Below, in pieces: positions 1 through 8,485 of a stretch of 64,000 nt of DNA (position 1 is the stretch's first letter; every line of letters begins with the position of its first letter). Where the stretch lies: the NCBI RefSeq assembly GCF_022376835.1, contig NZ_CP084606.1:3030739-3094738 (forward strand), written 5' to 3'. The position numbers were made by a program, and so were the translations under genes. The notes under the pieces are model-generated. The model searched no databases. It was given only the letters and a program-made list of their open reading frames with translations, and was not told the origin of the DNA. This DNA is from Brucepastera parasyntrophica. GTDB lineage: Bacteria > Spirochaetota > Spirochaetia > Treponematales > Treponemataceae.

Positions 1-1004
1 TGCATGACGAGGTTGCGAAAACGGTTGATTCAAGTTCCGTTCTGGCTGTTTCGCTTGAGAACACATCCTCGACCTTTGAAGTGGTTGACGGATTTCTTGA
101 CAATATCCGCAATGAGGTTGTTACGCTCGAAAATCAGGTAAATATTGTCAAGACGGAACTGGAGCGTATTACCGGCGGCCTCGGCTTTCTTGATACTGAA
201 ATTGTCCGTCAGAAAAGCGTTGTCGAAGGTTCCATGTCTTCGGTTAACGGCATAATCAGTTCCGTAAATGATATGACGGAGTCAGCGGTCCGGAACCAGA
301 AAAGTATTGAAGAACTGATAAAGTCATCGGAAACCGGACGGAGTGTTTTTACCTCCACCTATGAAAGAATAACCAAAATAAGTAATCACATTTCACATAT
401 CAACGGGGTAACAGGCATTATTGAGGGAATTGCCGAGCAGACAAATATGCTGGCGCTTAATGCCGCTATTGAAGCTGCCCATGCGGGCGATGCGGGGAAG
501 GGCTTTGCCGTGGTCGCGGAAGAGATCGCAAAACTCGCGGACGCCAGCTCGGAGAGTTCCCGTGAAATTACGCTGGCGATAGAAGAAATAGTTGATAATA
601 TCGAGTCAATGGCGAGCTTCGGCAGCGAGCTGGATGGCGCATTTGAAAAAATATCAGGCGAAACCGAGAATGTCCACCGGATTATTTCCGACTTTGTTAC
701 CGGTCTTGTTGCTTCAAATGAAGACGGGAAACAGGTATATGAAACAATGAATACACTCCAGGAAACTTCGGCGTCCGTAGCAAACGATTCGGGCAATATG
801 GCTGTCAGCGCCGAAACAATTGCAAAATCCATGAGTGAGCTGGATATGATTACAAGCCGCGTGTTTGACGGAATTACGGCAATGTCCCTTATGATTGATG
901 GTTTGAAAGAAGTAATGCAGGAATTCAAGCAGCAGGCTGCTGCGATGCGGACATCAGGTATAGAGATGTCCGACAGATTATCATCGTTGACTCAAAAGAA
1001 ATAA
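1..1004 (+). CDS. Methyl-accepting chemotaxis protein, C-terminal part (5' end outside window)
   Basis: The frame is open from base 3, so the gene starts before the window. The visible product is the cytoplasmic signalling part of a chemoreceptor: long heptad-rich helices around the conserved hairpin tip ([13 protein letters not shown], then [15 protein letters not shown]). This tip binds CheW and CheA and controls kinase activity. No membrane segment or ligand-binding domain is visible because the N-terminus is missing. The tip has [10 protein letters not shown] where many MCPs have ARAGEQGRGF, a conservative variant. A cheW gene lies at 12.5 kb but is not in the same operon. Family assignment is firm; the ligand cannot be inferred. 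Confidence 0.93.
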   Translation, partial: HDEVAKTVDSSSVLAVSLENTSSTFEVVDGFLDNIRNEVVTLENQVNIVKTELERITGGLGFLDTEIVRQKSVVEGSMSSVNGIISSVNDMTESAVRNQKSIEELIKSSETGRSVFTSTYERITKISNHISHINGVTGIIEGIAEQTNMLALNAAIEAAHAGDAGKGFAVVAEEIAKLADASSESSREITLAIEEIVDNIESMASFGSELDGAFEKISGETENVHRIISDFVTGLVASNEDGKQVYETMNTLQETSASVANDSGNMAVSAETIAKSMSELDMITSRVFDGITAMSLMIDGLKEVMQEFKQQAAAMRTSGIEMSDRLSSLTQKK

Positions 1005-1045
1005 AGCTGCCTGATATATTTTATATTTTTCCGCCGGTTTAAACT

Positions 1046-1618
1046 ATGAAAAAAAATACGTTTATATTGATACTTTTGTTACTCGTCCCATTATTCTTTT
1101 CATGTACGGTATTGAATATGGAACAGAAAAAAATTGATGACATTACGGAAAGATTCGATAAGGGTGAAGCCTCAAAAGCTGATATACTCTACATGAAAAA
1201 GATTTATTCGGAGTTTATATTTTTCGGCGGCATAGTATATCCCGAAGCCGCAAAAATATTGCAGCATTATCTTTTCGGAGATGGCAGTGATTTGCGAATA
1301 AAATCAAAATATTTTTTTAATACAAATATTGTACAGGACGCAATACGGAAAAATAAAGATGAAAACATAATCGGTCCGGTAACACTGGCAATAAAGGATA
1401 ATGCGCGTATAGCATATGCAGTGAACGGATTTTACATAATACAAATTGAAAACGGTTTTGAAATAAATCAGTATATTGATTTTGCGGGGAGAGAAAACAG
1501 GGGCCTTTATACAACTTTCAGAATTCTTTCAAAAGAAATACGGATACCCGACAGATTGGTAAGAGTATTTGAACAGGATGGATGCAAGACATTTACGGTA
1601 ATAATTATAAACAAATGA
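1046..1618 (+). CDS. Hypothetical lipoprotein
   Basis: A 190-residue product with a clear lipoprotein signal: basic MKKN, a hydrophobic run, then LFFSC at about residues 16-20, so the mature protein should start with an acylated Cys. The rest is mixed alpha/beta with no motif I recognise. Codon use is markedly A/T-rich (many ATA, AAA, TTT), like the next two genes and unlike the rest of the window. It starts 42 bases after the chemoreceptor. No good Shine-Dalgarno sequence precedes the ATG, so the start rests on the signal peptide. Confidence 0.75.
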   Translation: MKKNTFILILLLLVPLFFSCTVLNMEQKKIDDITERFDKGEASKADILYMKKIYSEFIFFGGIVYPEAAKILQHYLFGDGSDLRIKSKYFFNTNIVQDAIRKNKDENIIGPVTLAIKDNARIAYAVNGFYIIQIENGFEINQYIDFAGRENRGLYTTFRILSKEIRIPDRLVRVFEQDGCKTFTVIIINK

Positions 1619-1690
1619 TAAAAAAAGCTGTATTTACTGGTATGCCAGTGCCGTGTTCTGTTATTATCCGGAGCAGAGTTTTGTTTATAA

Positions 1691-2296
1691 ATGGAGAATA
1701 TTTTGAGAAAGTATCACCTGGTGCTGACAGGATTATTTTTGCTTTCATCCTGCTTTTATGCATTTGAATTGAATGTCGGTATAGGCGGACAATTCGCGGC
1801 GTCATTTCCTTCATTATATATGGAATATGGCGGAAAGATAAAAGAACAGTTCGATACTATTTATAGCGGCGGTATTTTTGTTTTTTTTGATGCTTATTAT
1901 TTTAATCTTGATTTTGATCTGCTGTTTCTTAATAGTGCTGACTATGTATATAATGACGCAATATTATGCGGTATTGGCGGGTCTTTTAAATATCCATTTA
2001 AATTACGATCAATAATCATATATCCATTAATTGGAGCAAAATATCATATATATATGACTTCATCCCCGGAAATAAACAAAAAGGATTTAAATTCATTCCG
2101 GATCAATATAGGAGCCGGGATTAATTATTCAATAAAGAAAAGGATTTATGTATCATTTATTTTTTTATATAATTTAAAAATTAATAATGCGTATGAGAAT
2201 AACGTTGAGGATAGATTTACTGCGGTTAATGCAAAATATTCTACTCATGGCCCTGAAGCCAGATTTGCCGTGGGATTCAATATTCTGGAAAAATAG
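1691..2296 (+). CDS. Probable outer-membrane beta-barrel protein
   Basis: A 201-residue product with an N-terminal signal sequence (LTGLFLLSSCFYAFELN). LSSC could be read as a lipobox, but a type I site after FYA is equally possible. The mature part alternates hydrophobic and polar residues and is rich in Gly, Tyr and Phe (NVGIGGQF, IGAGINYSI, ARFAVGFNILEK). It ends near an aromatic/hydrophobic strand, typical of small porin-like barrels with eight to ten strands. No specific family is recognised. It abuts the deacetylase gene downstream and shares its A/T-rich codon use, suggesting one envelope-related unit. Confidence 0.6.
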   Translation: MENILRKYHLVLTGLFLLSSCFYAFELNVGIGGQFAASFPSLYMEYGGKIKEQFDTIYSGGIFVFFDAYYFNLDFDLLFLNSADYVYNDAILCGIGGSFKYPFKLRSIIIYPLIGAKYHIYMTSSPEINKKDLNSFRINIGAGINYSIKKRIYVSFIFLYNLKINNAYENNVEDRFTAVNAKYSTHGPEARFAVGFNILEK

Positions 2297-2308
2297 GTGA
2301 TGGTTTTA

Positions 2309-3034
2309 ATGAAAATAAAACAGATAATAACAATCAGTATTTTTATTTGTATGTTTTGCATTTCCTGTTCAAATACTCTTTTGAAGGATGTTCCTTCTGA
2401 AGACAACGGTTCCGGAATTTTATTGAGCTTTGACGATTATTCCCCGGCAAACTGGGTTGCGTACCAGTATTTGTTTGAAAAATATAACGCGAAAGTAACT
2501 TTTTTTGTCGCTCTTTCTTCCCCTACCAGTTTTTGTTTTGATGCGGAGAGCCGGGGGCACGAAATAGGATATCACACGATACATCATTGTCATTTACCGG
2601 AATTATCAAGAACAACATTCTATGAAGAGACCGTTTTATCGGTTAACAATTTCAGAGATCAGGGAATTGGGTTGGGGGCGTTTGCATATCCATACGGAGA
2701 GTGGGAGCCGTGGATGCATGAAGAACTGCTGCAATATTATGATATTGTCAGAGGTTTTGAAAAAGATTTTTACATCTATGAAAAAGACAGGATGAAGAAT
2801 ACCTATATCGCGTCCATATCGATTGACAATATTGTATATAAAAATAATAGGGAATATGAAAGAAATATTTCACGAATGCTAAAACTTGCAAAAATGAAAG
2901 AAAATAATATTGTTCCTATTACGTCTCACCGTATCGATGACAGCGATTGGGGGATTACTCCGGAACGGCTGGAATATTTATTGCGCAGCTGTAAGGAATT
3001 GAATCTGAGATTTTATACGTACAAGGATTTGTAG
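2309..3034 (+). CDS. Polysaccharide deacetylase (NodB-like) lipoprotein
   Basis: Exported NodB-fold deacetylase, expected to remove N- or O-acetyl groups from an envelope glycan using a divalent metal. Visible motifs: LLSFDDYSP (motif 1, catalytic and metal Asp pair), HEIGYHTIHH (motif 2, H[ST]xxH metal ligands) and AYPYGEW (motif 3). The N-terminus MKIKQIITISIFICMFCISC is a lipoprotein signal. ATG 2309 is preferred for this reason, although GTG 2297 and ATG 2300 are in frame and an AGGTGATGG stretch lies just upstream. It follows the barrel gene directly. Substrate unknown. Confidence 0.82.
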   Translation: MKIKQIITISIFICMFCISCSNTLLKDVPSEDNGSGILLSFDDYSPANWVAYQYLFEKYNAKVTFFVALSSPTSFCFDAESRGHEIGYHTIHHCHLPELSRTTFYEETVLSVNNFRDQGIGLGAFAYPYGEWEPWMHEELLQYYDIVRGFEKDFYIYEKDRMKNTYIASISIDNIVYKNNREYERNISRMLKLAKMKENNIVPITSHRIDDSDWGITPERLEYLLRSCKELNLRFYTYKDL

Positions 3035-3143
3035 CCTATAATTCCACCTTTATAATTTTGTGTCTGTGATCCGCTGAAATACCCATGATATCAGTGAAGC
3101 TCATATTGCAGGTGCTGGAGCCGATGACAGCAGAAAAGAAATT

Positions 3144-4022
3144 CTATGCCCGCTGATAATCCGACATTGCAATCCGTTTTTTTCTCACTCCGGTCAGTGT
3201 ATCACAAAGTTTTTCTTTCTGCGAAGCTTGTATCATTTGTTTAAAACCAGCAAAACTTTTTTCAAATTTTTCCATCCGGGATATAAGCGGCTCCGCATTT
3301 TCAAGAAACAGTTCGGTCCACATGGGCGCGTTAATCATTGCAATCCTTGTCAGGTCTTCAAATGAGCCTCCGCCGAAATCGGTTATGGAAATATCGGATT
3401 CACAGTCAATAAGCGATGCCGCTAGTATGTGGCAAAGCTGTGATGTAAAGGCAATTTTCATATCGTGAGTTTCCGCATCCGTTTCAATAATTTTTGCAAA
3501 GCCCATTTGCCTGATAATCTTTTTCATAAACGAGAGATTTTCCGGCCTGTTTTTTTTCAGCGGCACGAGAATATAATTTTTTCCGGAAAAGGAACATTCA
3601 TGGGCATGGGCAAATCCTTCCTTTTCGCTGCCGGCCATCGGATGCCCGGGAATAAAGTCTATATCGCTCCTCAGAATATTTTCAATTCTGGTAACAATGT
3701 TTTTCTTTACTCCCGCTATATCGGTAATCAGTGATCCGGACTGGAATGCGTTCATATATGTTTCCATAAACCGGAAGCCCGATAAAGGGTTGAGGCAGAC
3801 GTATACAACATCGCATTGCTTTAACATAATGCCGGGGTCTGCAAAGCCCTCATCGATTGTTCCGCTGTCGCAGGCCGTTCGCAGCGTTTCACTGTTTATA
3901 TCAAAGGCAAAAATTTTTCCCTTCTTTCCGATTATTTTCCCTGACCGTAGCGACCGGGCAAGCGCGCCTCCCATCAAACCAAGCCCCACAAAACCGAAGA
4001 TGCAATCTCCCAGGTCTTTCAT
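3144..4022 (-). CDS. tyrA: Prephenate (or arogenate) dehydrogenase
   Basis: Oxidative decarboxylation of prephenate (or arogenate) with NAD(P), the committed step to tyrosine. The 292-residue length fits a monofunctional TyrA. The N-terminal Rossmann motif is GFVGLGLMGG; GHPMAGSEKEG carries the conserved His and substrate-binding residues; the helical C-terminal half has TSQLCHILAASL and FEDLTRIA. No fused chorismate mutase or ACT domain is seen. It begins 11 bases after aroF ends, so both are probably one transcript governed by the attenuator in front of aroF. Choice between prephenate and arogenate is not possible from sequence. Confidence 0.92.
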   Translation of the reverse strand: MKDLGDCIFGFVGLGLMGGALARSLRSGKIIGKKGKIFAFDINSETLRTACDSGTIDEGFADPGIMLKQCDVVYVCLNPLSGFRFMETYMNAFQSGSLITDIAGVKKNIVTRIENILRSDIDFIPGHPMAGSEKEGFAHAHECSFSGKNYILVPLKKNRPENLSFMKKIIRQMGFAKIIETDAETHDMKIAFTSQLCHILAASLIDCESDISITDFGGGSFEDLTRIAMINAPMWTELFLENAEPLISRMEKFEKSFAGFKQMIQASQKEKLCDTLTGVRKKRIAMSDYQRA

Positions 4023-4033
4023 GATAAATCCTC

Positions 4034-5058
4034 CTACAGTATACGGTTTTCTATTTCCGCATATTTTCTGAGCTGGCCCATTAATGCACCGAACTGTTCA
4101 GGCGTAATGGACTGCTCTCCGTCACACAGAGCTTTTTCGGGATTGTTATGCACTTCAACCAGTATACCGTCCGCCCCTGCCGCGATTGCCGCCTTTGACA
4201 TTGATTCCACCATCCAGCTTAGGCCTGTAGCATGACTCGGATCGACAATAACAGGCAAATGACTTTTCTTTTGAGCAGGGGAACAGAGCTCAGGTCGAGT
4301 GTATTGCGGGTGGATGTGTCAAAGGTACGGATGCCTCGTTCGCACAGAATAATCCGGTCATTTCCTCCGGCCATAATATATTCCGCAGACATAAGCAATT
4401 CGGTAATTGTTGAGGCGAGTCCCCGTTTTAACAAAATGGGTTTGCTGCAGCGTCCAAGCTCGCTGAGCAGCGTGAAGTTCTGCATATTTCTTGCACCGAT
4501 CTGAATAATATCCACCTCGTCAAATATTTCGAGCTGGTGAATTGACATCAATTCGGAAACAATGGGAAGCCCTGTTGCTTTTTTTGCTTCAACGAGCAGA
4601 TTGACTCCCTTGCATCCAAGCCCCTGAAAAGCATATGGCGAAGTTCTCGGCTTGAAGGCTCCTCCGCGAAGGAATCCGGCTCCGGCTTTTTTTACGCTTT
4701 TTGCAACCGATATAATCTGTTCTCGGCTTTCAACCGAACAGGGACCCGCGATAATTCCCAGATGTCCGCCGCCTATGCTGCGGAGATTCCCGTCAGATCC
4801 GGAAATATCTATGCGGGTATCTTCGGGATGAAAAATACGGTTTGCCAGTTTGTACGGTTCCTGAACACGCAAAATCTTATCGACAAACCGGTGAGCCTTT
4901 AAAGTCGCCTCATTTATTTTTTGCGTATCGCCAATAATATTCAGCACCGTCTGGCCGACTCCTGATGAATGAAGCACCTGCACTCCCTGACCTTCCAGCG
5001 AAGATATGAGAGCGCTTACATCCTCTTTTCCCGCCCCGTTTTTTAAGGCAATAATCAT
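4034..5058 (-). CDS. aroF: 3-deoxy-7-phosphoheptulonate synthase, frame interrupted near the C-terminus
   Basis: Condenses phosphoenolpyruvate and erythrose 4-phosphate, the first shikimate-pathway step. Residues 1-70 form the ferredoxin-like regulatory domain of Thermotoga-type (beta) enzymes, which mediates Tyr/Phe feedback. Then comes the barrel with IAGPCSVES, FLRGGAFKPRTSPYAFQG and IQIGARNMQN. At about 4264-4272 the frame is lost: the sense strand reads CTCAAAAGAAAAGTC. The C-terminal segment (PVIVDPSHATGLS ... ALMGQLRKYA) continues in the -1 frame, from 4258 to 4034. One extra A in either run restores a full enzyme of about 340 residues. The two pieces are otherwise well conserved, so this is either a sequence error, a recent mutation or a slippage site. 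Confidence 0.88.
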
Positions 5059-5101
5059 AGCAATCCTCCTGTCTGTTATATCCCGGTATACATCCGGGCA
5101 T

Positions 5102-5133
5102 AAAAAAAGGGAGACTCCTTTACGGAGTCTCCC
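5102..5133 (-). terminator. Attenuator terminator upstream of aroF
   Basis: On the minus strand GGGAGACTCC, a 5-nt loop and GGAGTCTCCC form a 10-bp GC-rich stem followed by seven T. This is a standard intrinsic terminator, but it lies 44 bases before the aroF start and after a Tyr/Phe-rich leader ORF. Its 5' arm can instead pair with an upstream strand at 5199-5208, the antiterminator. Confidence 0.88.
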
Positions 5134-5174
5134 TGTATCAACCTTAATTATAAGGTGTTACAAACTGCGCCTTT

Positions 5175-5303
5175 TCAAATCAGATTCCTGACCGGCACAG
5201 ACTCCGTATTGGATGGGGACAGATAATAAAAATAGTAAGAAAAAACAGGCAGGGCAGCCTTTGAGAAAATTATATCTGTTCGCTTCAATACGGAACTTTT
5301 CAT
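5175..5303 (-). CDS. Leader peptide of the aroF-tyrA attenuator (42 residues)
   Basis: A short ORF from ATG 5303 to TGA 5175. The start is preceded by AAAAGG at a spacing of 6-7. Codons 21-27 read Phe-Ser-Tyr-Tyr-Phe-Tyr-Tyr: six aromatic codons in seven, directly before the gene for the first enzyme of aromatic amino acid synthesis. In known leader-peptide attenuators (for example trp, phe) such a run senses the charged tRNA level. A ribosome stalled here leaves 5199-5208 free, which can pair with the terminator's 5' arm. A ribosome reaching the stop covers that strand and permits termination. Sensing of Tyr and Phe is inferred; the ORF and the pairing are read directly. Confidence 0.85.
   Translation of the reverse strand: MKSSVLKRTDIIFSKAALPVFSYYFYYLSPSNTESVPVRNLI
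5199..5211 (-). promoter_or_regulatory. Antiterminator strand (region 2) of the aroF attenuator
   Basis: Minus-strand CAATACGGAGTCT. TACGGAGTCT is exactly complementary to AGACTCCGTA at 5130-5121, the 5' side of the terminator. CAATACGGA is also complementary to TCCGTATTG at 5294-5286 inside the leader ORF (region 1). The layout is therefore the classical set of alternative 1:2, 2:3 and 3:4 pairings. Confidence 0.8.
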
Positions 5304-5324
5304 GTAAAACCTTTTCCGCTTATA

Positions 5325-5354
5325 ACTCTACAAAAAAAGATAATGAATTGTCAA
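5325..5354 (-). promoter_or_regulatory. Probable promoter of aroF-tyrA leader transcript
   Basis: Minus-strand TTGACA (5354-5349), an 18-base spacer and TAGAGT (5330-5325). Transcription would start near 5318, just ahead of the leader-peptide Shine-Dalgarno sequence. A 12-base direct repeat (TCAATACGGAAC on the plus strand at 5285-5296 and 5351-5362) flanks it and could be an operator, although one copy also serves as pairing region 1. Confidence 0.55.
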
Positions 5355-5441
5355 TACGGAACCAGATTTTTCCTGAAATACTTTACCGGCCCGCTTTATG
5401 CGCGATTTACTGTTTTCCGGCTTTATGTTATTGTGTTTAAT

Positions 5442-6947
5442 ATGAAACCCGATATAAGTTTGAATAATTTTATGGATTTGTTTCCCGCAGATTTTTCAGA
5501 AGATGAAAAGGCCCGAGGCAAAACACTTTTTTTAAAAAAACTATCCATGGTTGCGCACAAATGGTTCGGCGGAAAAATGCAGACCCTGCCGAAGTGCGGC
5601 ATCTACGGATTTAACTGGTTTAATGTATGGTATACCCCTGGGGTATCCGCGGTATCAACTTCTATCCGTGACGACAATGACACTTCTTTTACGCTTTCCA
5701 ACCGGGGAAATCTGGTTGCTGTTGTCAGCAACTCGACCCGGGTTCTCGGTGACGGGGACTGTACTCCGCCCGGCGGCCTTGGTGTTATGGAAGGCAAAGC
5801 AATGCTGATGAAATATCTTGGCGGCGTTGATTCGATTCCCCTCTGTATTGATTCCCGTGTCCGTGAAGATGAAGCGGAAAAAACAGGAATCAAGGCGGGA
5901 AAACATGATCCGCAGAAAATAATAGAATTTGTCAGAATGCTTGAACCGAGCGTCGGGGCCGTGAACCTTGAAGATATAAGCCAGCCCGACTGTTTTCTTG
6001 TTCTTGATACTCTCCGTGATGTTTGCAATATTCCCGTCTGGCACGATGATGCCCAGGGAACGGCATGCGTTACGCTCGCCGGTCTTTTAAATGCGCTTAA
6101 ACTTGCCGGGAAAAAGATTTCTGATGTGAAAATTGTTCTTCTCGGGGCAGGCGCATCAAACACTACTATCGCAAGGCTTATCCTTGCGGACGGCGGAGAT
6201 CCGGAAAAAATGATTATCTGCGACTCCCGGGGTCCCCTGCATTCCGGCCGCGAGGATATTGAAAAGGATGCGCGCTACTACCGGAAGTGGGAACTCTGCC
6301 TTCAGACAAATCCAGGGAAAATATCCACAATAGAAGAAGCTATGGATGGGGCTGATGTGTTAATCGCCCTTTCAACTCCCGGCCCCGGCACAGTAAAAAA
6401 GGAATGGATTTCTTCAATGTCGGAAAAGTCCATAGTTTTTGTATGTGCCAACCCGGTCCCGGAAATCTGGCCCCACGAGGCAAAAGAAGCCGGAGCCTTT
6501 ATTGTTGCGACGGGAAGGGGAGACTTCCCCAATCAGGTCAATAATTCCATCTGTTTTCCGGGAATTCTCAAGGGCGCCCTTCTTGTCAGGAGCCGGAAAA
6601 TTACTGACGGCATGGCCATTACCTGCGCCCATTCAATTGCCGACTATTCGGAGAAAAAAGGTATAGATCCCGAACATATTCTGGTAAGCATGGAAGATAC
6701 CGATGTGTTTGCTGTTGAAGCCGCCGATGTAGCTATGAAGGCAATAGATGAGGAAGTTGCGCGTATTACCCTATCCTGGCAGGAAGTCTATGACCGCGCC
6801 CTTGCAGACATTCAGAATGCCCGGACATCAACCCGGCTTTTGATGGATAAGGGTTTGATTGAGGAACCTCCCCGGGAAATGCTTGAGGAAGTCCTTGACG
6901 CATCAATAAAGGCGATTATTTCTGAGCGGGAATCCGGCAGATCCTGA
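5442..6947 (+). CDS. NAD(P)-dependent malic enzyme (oxaloacetate-decarboxylating)
   Basis: Converts malate to pyruvate and CO2 with NAD(P)H. From ATG 5442 the product is 501 residues. Motifs: FNWFNVWYTPGVSAV (the Tyr of the malic N-domain), NLVAVVSNSTRVLGDGD, NLEDISQPDCF (metal site), WHDDAQGTACVTLAGLLNAL, dinucleotide fold VLLGAGASNTTIARL, and CANPVPEIWPHEA with FPNQVNNSICFPGILKGAL. An in-frame upstream start at 5343 would add 33 residues unlike the family, so 5442 is preferred although it has no clear Shine-Dalgarno sequence. The stop overlaps the next start (TGATG). The NAD versus NADP choice is open. Confidence 0.92.
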   Translation: MKPDISLNNFMDLFPADFSEDEKARGKTLFLKKLSMVAHKWFGGKMQTLPKCGIYGFNWFNVWYTPGVSAVSTSIRDDNDTSFTLSNRGNLVAVVSNSTRVLGDGDCTPPGGLGVMEGKAMLMKYLGGVDSIPLCIDSRVREDEAEKTGIKAGKHDPQKIIEFVRMLEPSVGAVNLEDISQPDCFLVLDTLRDVCNIPVWHDDAQGTACVTLAGLLNALKLAGKKISDVKIVLLGAGASNTTIARLILADGGDPEKMIICDSRGPLHSGREDIEKDARYYRKWELCLQTNPGKISTIEEAMDGADVLIALSTPGPGTVKKEWISSMSEKSIVFVCANPVPEIWPHEAKEAGAFIVATGRGDFPNQVNNSICFPGILKGALLVRSRKITDGMAITCAHSIADYSEKKGIDPEHILVSMEDTDVFAVEAADVAMKAIDEEVARITLSWQEVYDRALADIQNARTSTRLLMDKGLIEEPPREMLEEVLDASIKAIISERESGRS

Positions 6948-7834
6948 TGTTCTGGCATAATAAATCCGGCTTCCGCGATTCAAGAGGGTTGTCCATTGCC
7001 TCGCTGGTTCTGTGCGCCTTTTTATGGAGTTCCGGGGGCGTTTTAATAAAACTGGTTGACTGGGATCCCTTTGCCATTGCCGGCATACGGAGCATCATAG
7101 GCTTCATAACTATGATTGTACTGGTCGGACTGCCCCGTTTTACCTTCAGCTTCAGTCAGATAACGGCCGCTGTCTGTTACAGCGCTACCATGATTCTGTT
7201 TATGTTTGCCAATAAAACGACGACAGCGGCCAATGCGATTTTGCTTCAGTATACCCAGCCTATTTATATAGTTATTCTCGGAAAATGGCTGCTCCCCGAC
7301 GAGAAAACAGGGCTTTCAGACTGGATAGCCATTACCGGAATTTTTTGCGGGATGGTACTTTTTTTTCTTGATGATCTCAGTTTTCAGGCAAATCTTGGAA
7401 ATATTCTGGCGGCGATTTCAGGACTTACGTATGCCATTTCAGCCATTTTCATACGCAGACAGAAAAATGAGCGTCCCGCGGATTCATTTATGCTTGCCCA
7501 CCTTATTACATTTATTTTTTCAGTATATTTCATAATCCGCGGAGGAATGCCGTCCCTGACCGGTATTGCCGGACTATTGCTTCTTGGTATATTCCAGACC
7601 GGGATTCCGTCCGTTCTGTATGCCCGGGGTGTCTCCGGAGTCCCGGCCATAACCGCGTCCCTCATTACCATGCTCGAACCCATTATGAGTCCTGTATGGG
7701 TGGCGCTCTTTATCGGTGAAATTCCCTCGGTCAGGACCCTGATAGGAGGGGGCATTATACTCGTCAGTGTGACTGTCAGAACCATTTTTAAAGAAAGAAG
7801 GGAAAAAAATATAAAAACCGCGCAGAAAGTCTGA
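6947..7834 (+). CDS. DMT-superfamily (EamA) transporter
   Basis: A 295-residue integral membrane protein with about ten predicted helices arranged as two EamA repeats, for example SLVLCAFLWSSGGVLIKLVDWDPFAIAGIR in repeat 1 and the ITASLITMLEPIMSPVWVALFIGE signature in repeat 2. Members export or import small metabolites such as amino acids. The substrate cannot be told from sequence. The ATG overlaps the malic enzyme stop by one base, so translational coupling and a shared transcript are likely. The C-terminal tail is basic and cytoplasmic. Confidence 0.88.
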   Translation: MFWHNKSGFRDSRGLSIASLVLCAFLWSSGGVLIKLVDWDPFAIAGIRSIIGFITMIVLVGLPRFTFSFSQITAAVCYSATMILFMFANKTTTAANAILLQYTQPIYIVILGKWLLPDEKTGLSDWIAITGIFCGMVLFFLDDLSFQANLGNILAAISGLTYAISAIFIRRQKNERPADSFMLAHLITFIFSVYFIIRGGMPSLTGIAGLLLLGIFQTGIPSVLYARGVSGVPAITASLITMLEPIMSPVWVALFIGEIPSVRTLIGGGIILVSVTVRTIFKERREKNIKTAQKV

Positions 7835-7953
7835 CCGGACCTGGGTCCGCCGCCTTCGCTGTATCTGGTGAGGAGCAGGCAAATATATCACTATCTGTCA
7901 GCGTTTCAATTTTATCTGAGCATACATGGAAAAACAGAGAGATTCCTGCCCCG

Positions 7954-7991
7954 GTCCTGATTTCCGCACTGGATTCTGGAGAAATCAGGAC
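7954..7991. other. Intergenic stem-loop
   Basis: GTCCTGATTTC and GAAATCAGGAC form a perfect 11-bp stem with a 16-base loop between the convergent EamA and TM2-like genes. It may end one or both transcripts, but no strong T-run follows directly on either strand. Confidence 0.5.
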
Positions 7992-8003
7992 TATAAAATG
8001 CTT

Positions 8004-8215
8004 TTATGTTAAAATCGTAATATCTTTTTTCGTTATCATGGTAACTATATCAATCAGCCAGCCGATGCCGAAAATGCCGACTGTAATTATCCAGATGATT
8101 CCGATTAACGTCTTTCCGCGTAAAACCCGGTTAATACCCTGCCAGACCGGATCAAAAAAAATAGTCAGAATCAGATTGACCCCCAGCCGAGTTTATCAAT
8201 TGCAGTTTTTGCCAT
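8004..8215 (-). pseudogene. Small TM2-like membrane protein, frameshifted
   Basis: From ATG 8215 the frame reads MAKTAIDKLGWGSI and stops. If the run of five G (plus-strand CCCCC at 8190-8194) had six, it would continue as a 70-residue protein with two hydrophobic segments. The second segment has LIGIIWIITVGIFGIGWLID, resembling the second helix of TM2-domain proteins. A G-rich stretch precedes the ATG as a plausible ribosome site. The downstream frame is intact up to TAA at 8004. Either a sequence error at the G run or a recent inactivation. The function of this small family is unknown to me. Confidence 0.6.
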
Positions 8216-8366
8216 AAATACCCCCAATACTATTACTATTTTTCCGGGAAAACCGGATAATCCAGTATCAGGGCATTTTTTTCTGCTGTCAAGTTTTAAT
8301 TATTTGAATTATAACCGTACCGCCTTTTTTACTTGAGCAATCGCGGAAAAAGCGGTACAGTAAATT

Positions 8367-8471
8367 ATGGTCGAATAATTTAAATTATTTGACCATTTCC
8401 GGTTGTAAATGTTTCCGCTATAAAGAATCAGCTGATTCTTTATAGCGGAAACATGACTTAAAGGTGTATAT
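8367..8471 (+). repeat. R1 interspersed palindromic element, copy 1
   Basis: Two palindromes followed by a Shine-Dalgarno-like tail: an AT-rich one at 8367-8396 (ATGGTCGAATAATTT and its complement, one mismatch) and a perfect 42-nt hairpin at 8411-8452 (arms begin GTTTCCGCTATAAAG). The tail TTAAAGGTGTATAT runs into ATG 8472, which opens a five-codon ORF (MRFIE) whose stop overlaps the next gene start at 8486 as ATGA. Relative to other copies the hairpin arms carry two paired substitutions that keep base pairing. Confidence 0.85.
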
Positions 8472-8485
8472 ATGAGGTTTATAGA

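Noticed and set aside
5006..5191. Plus-strand ORF across the aroF leader
   Set aside because: Antisense to the aroF N-terminus and the terminator hairpin; no ribosome site.
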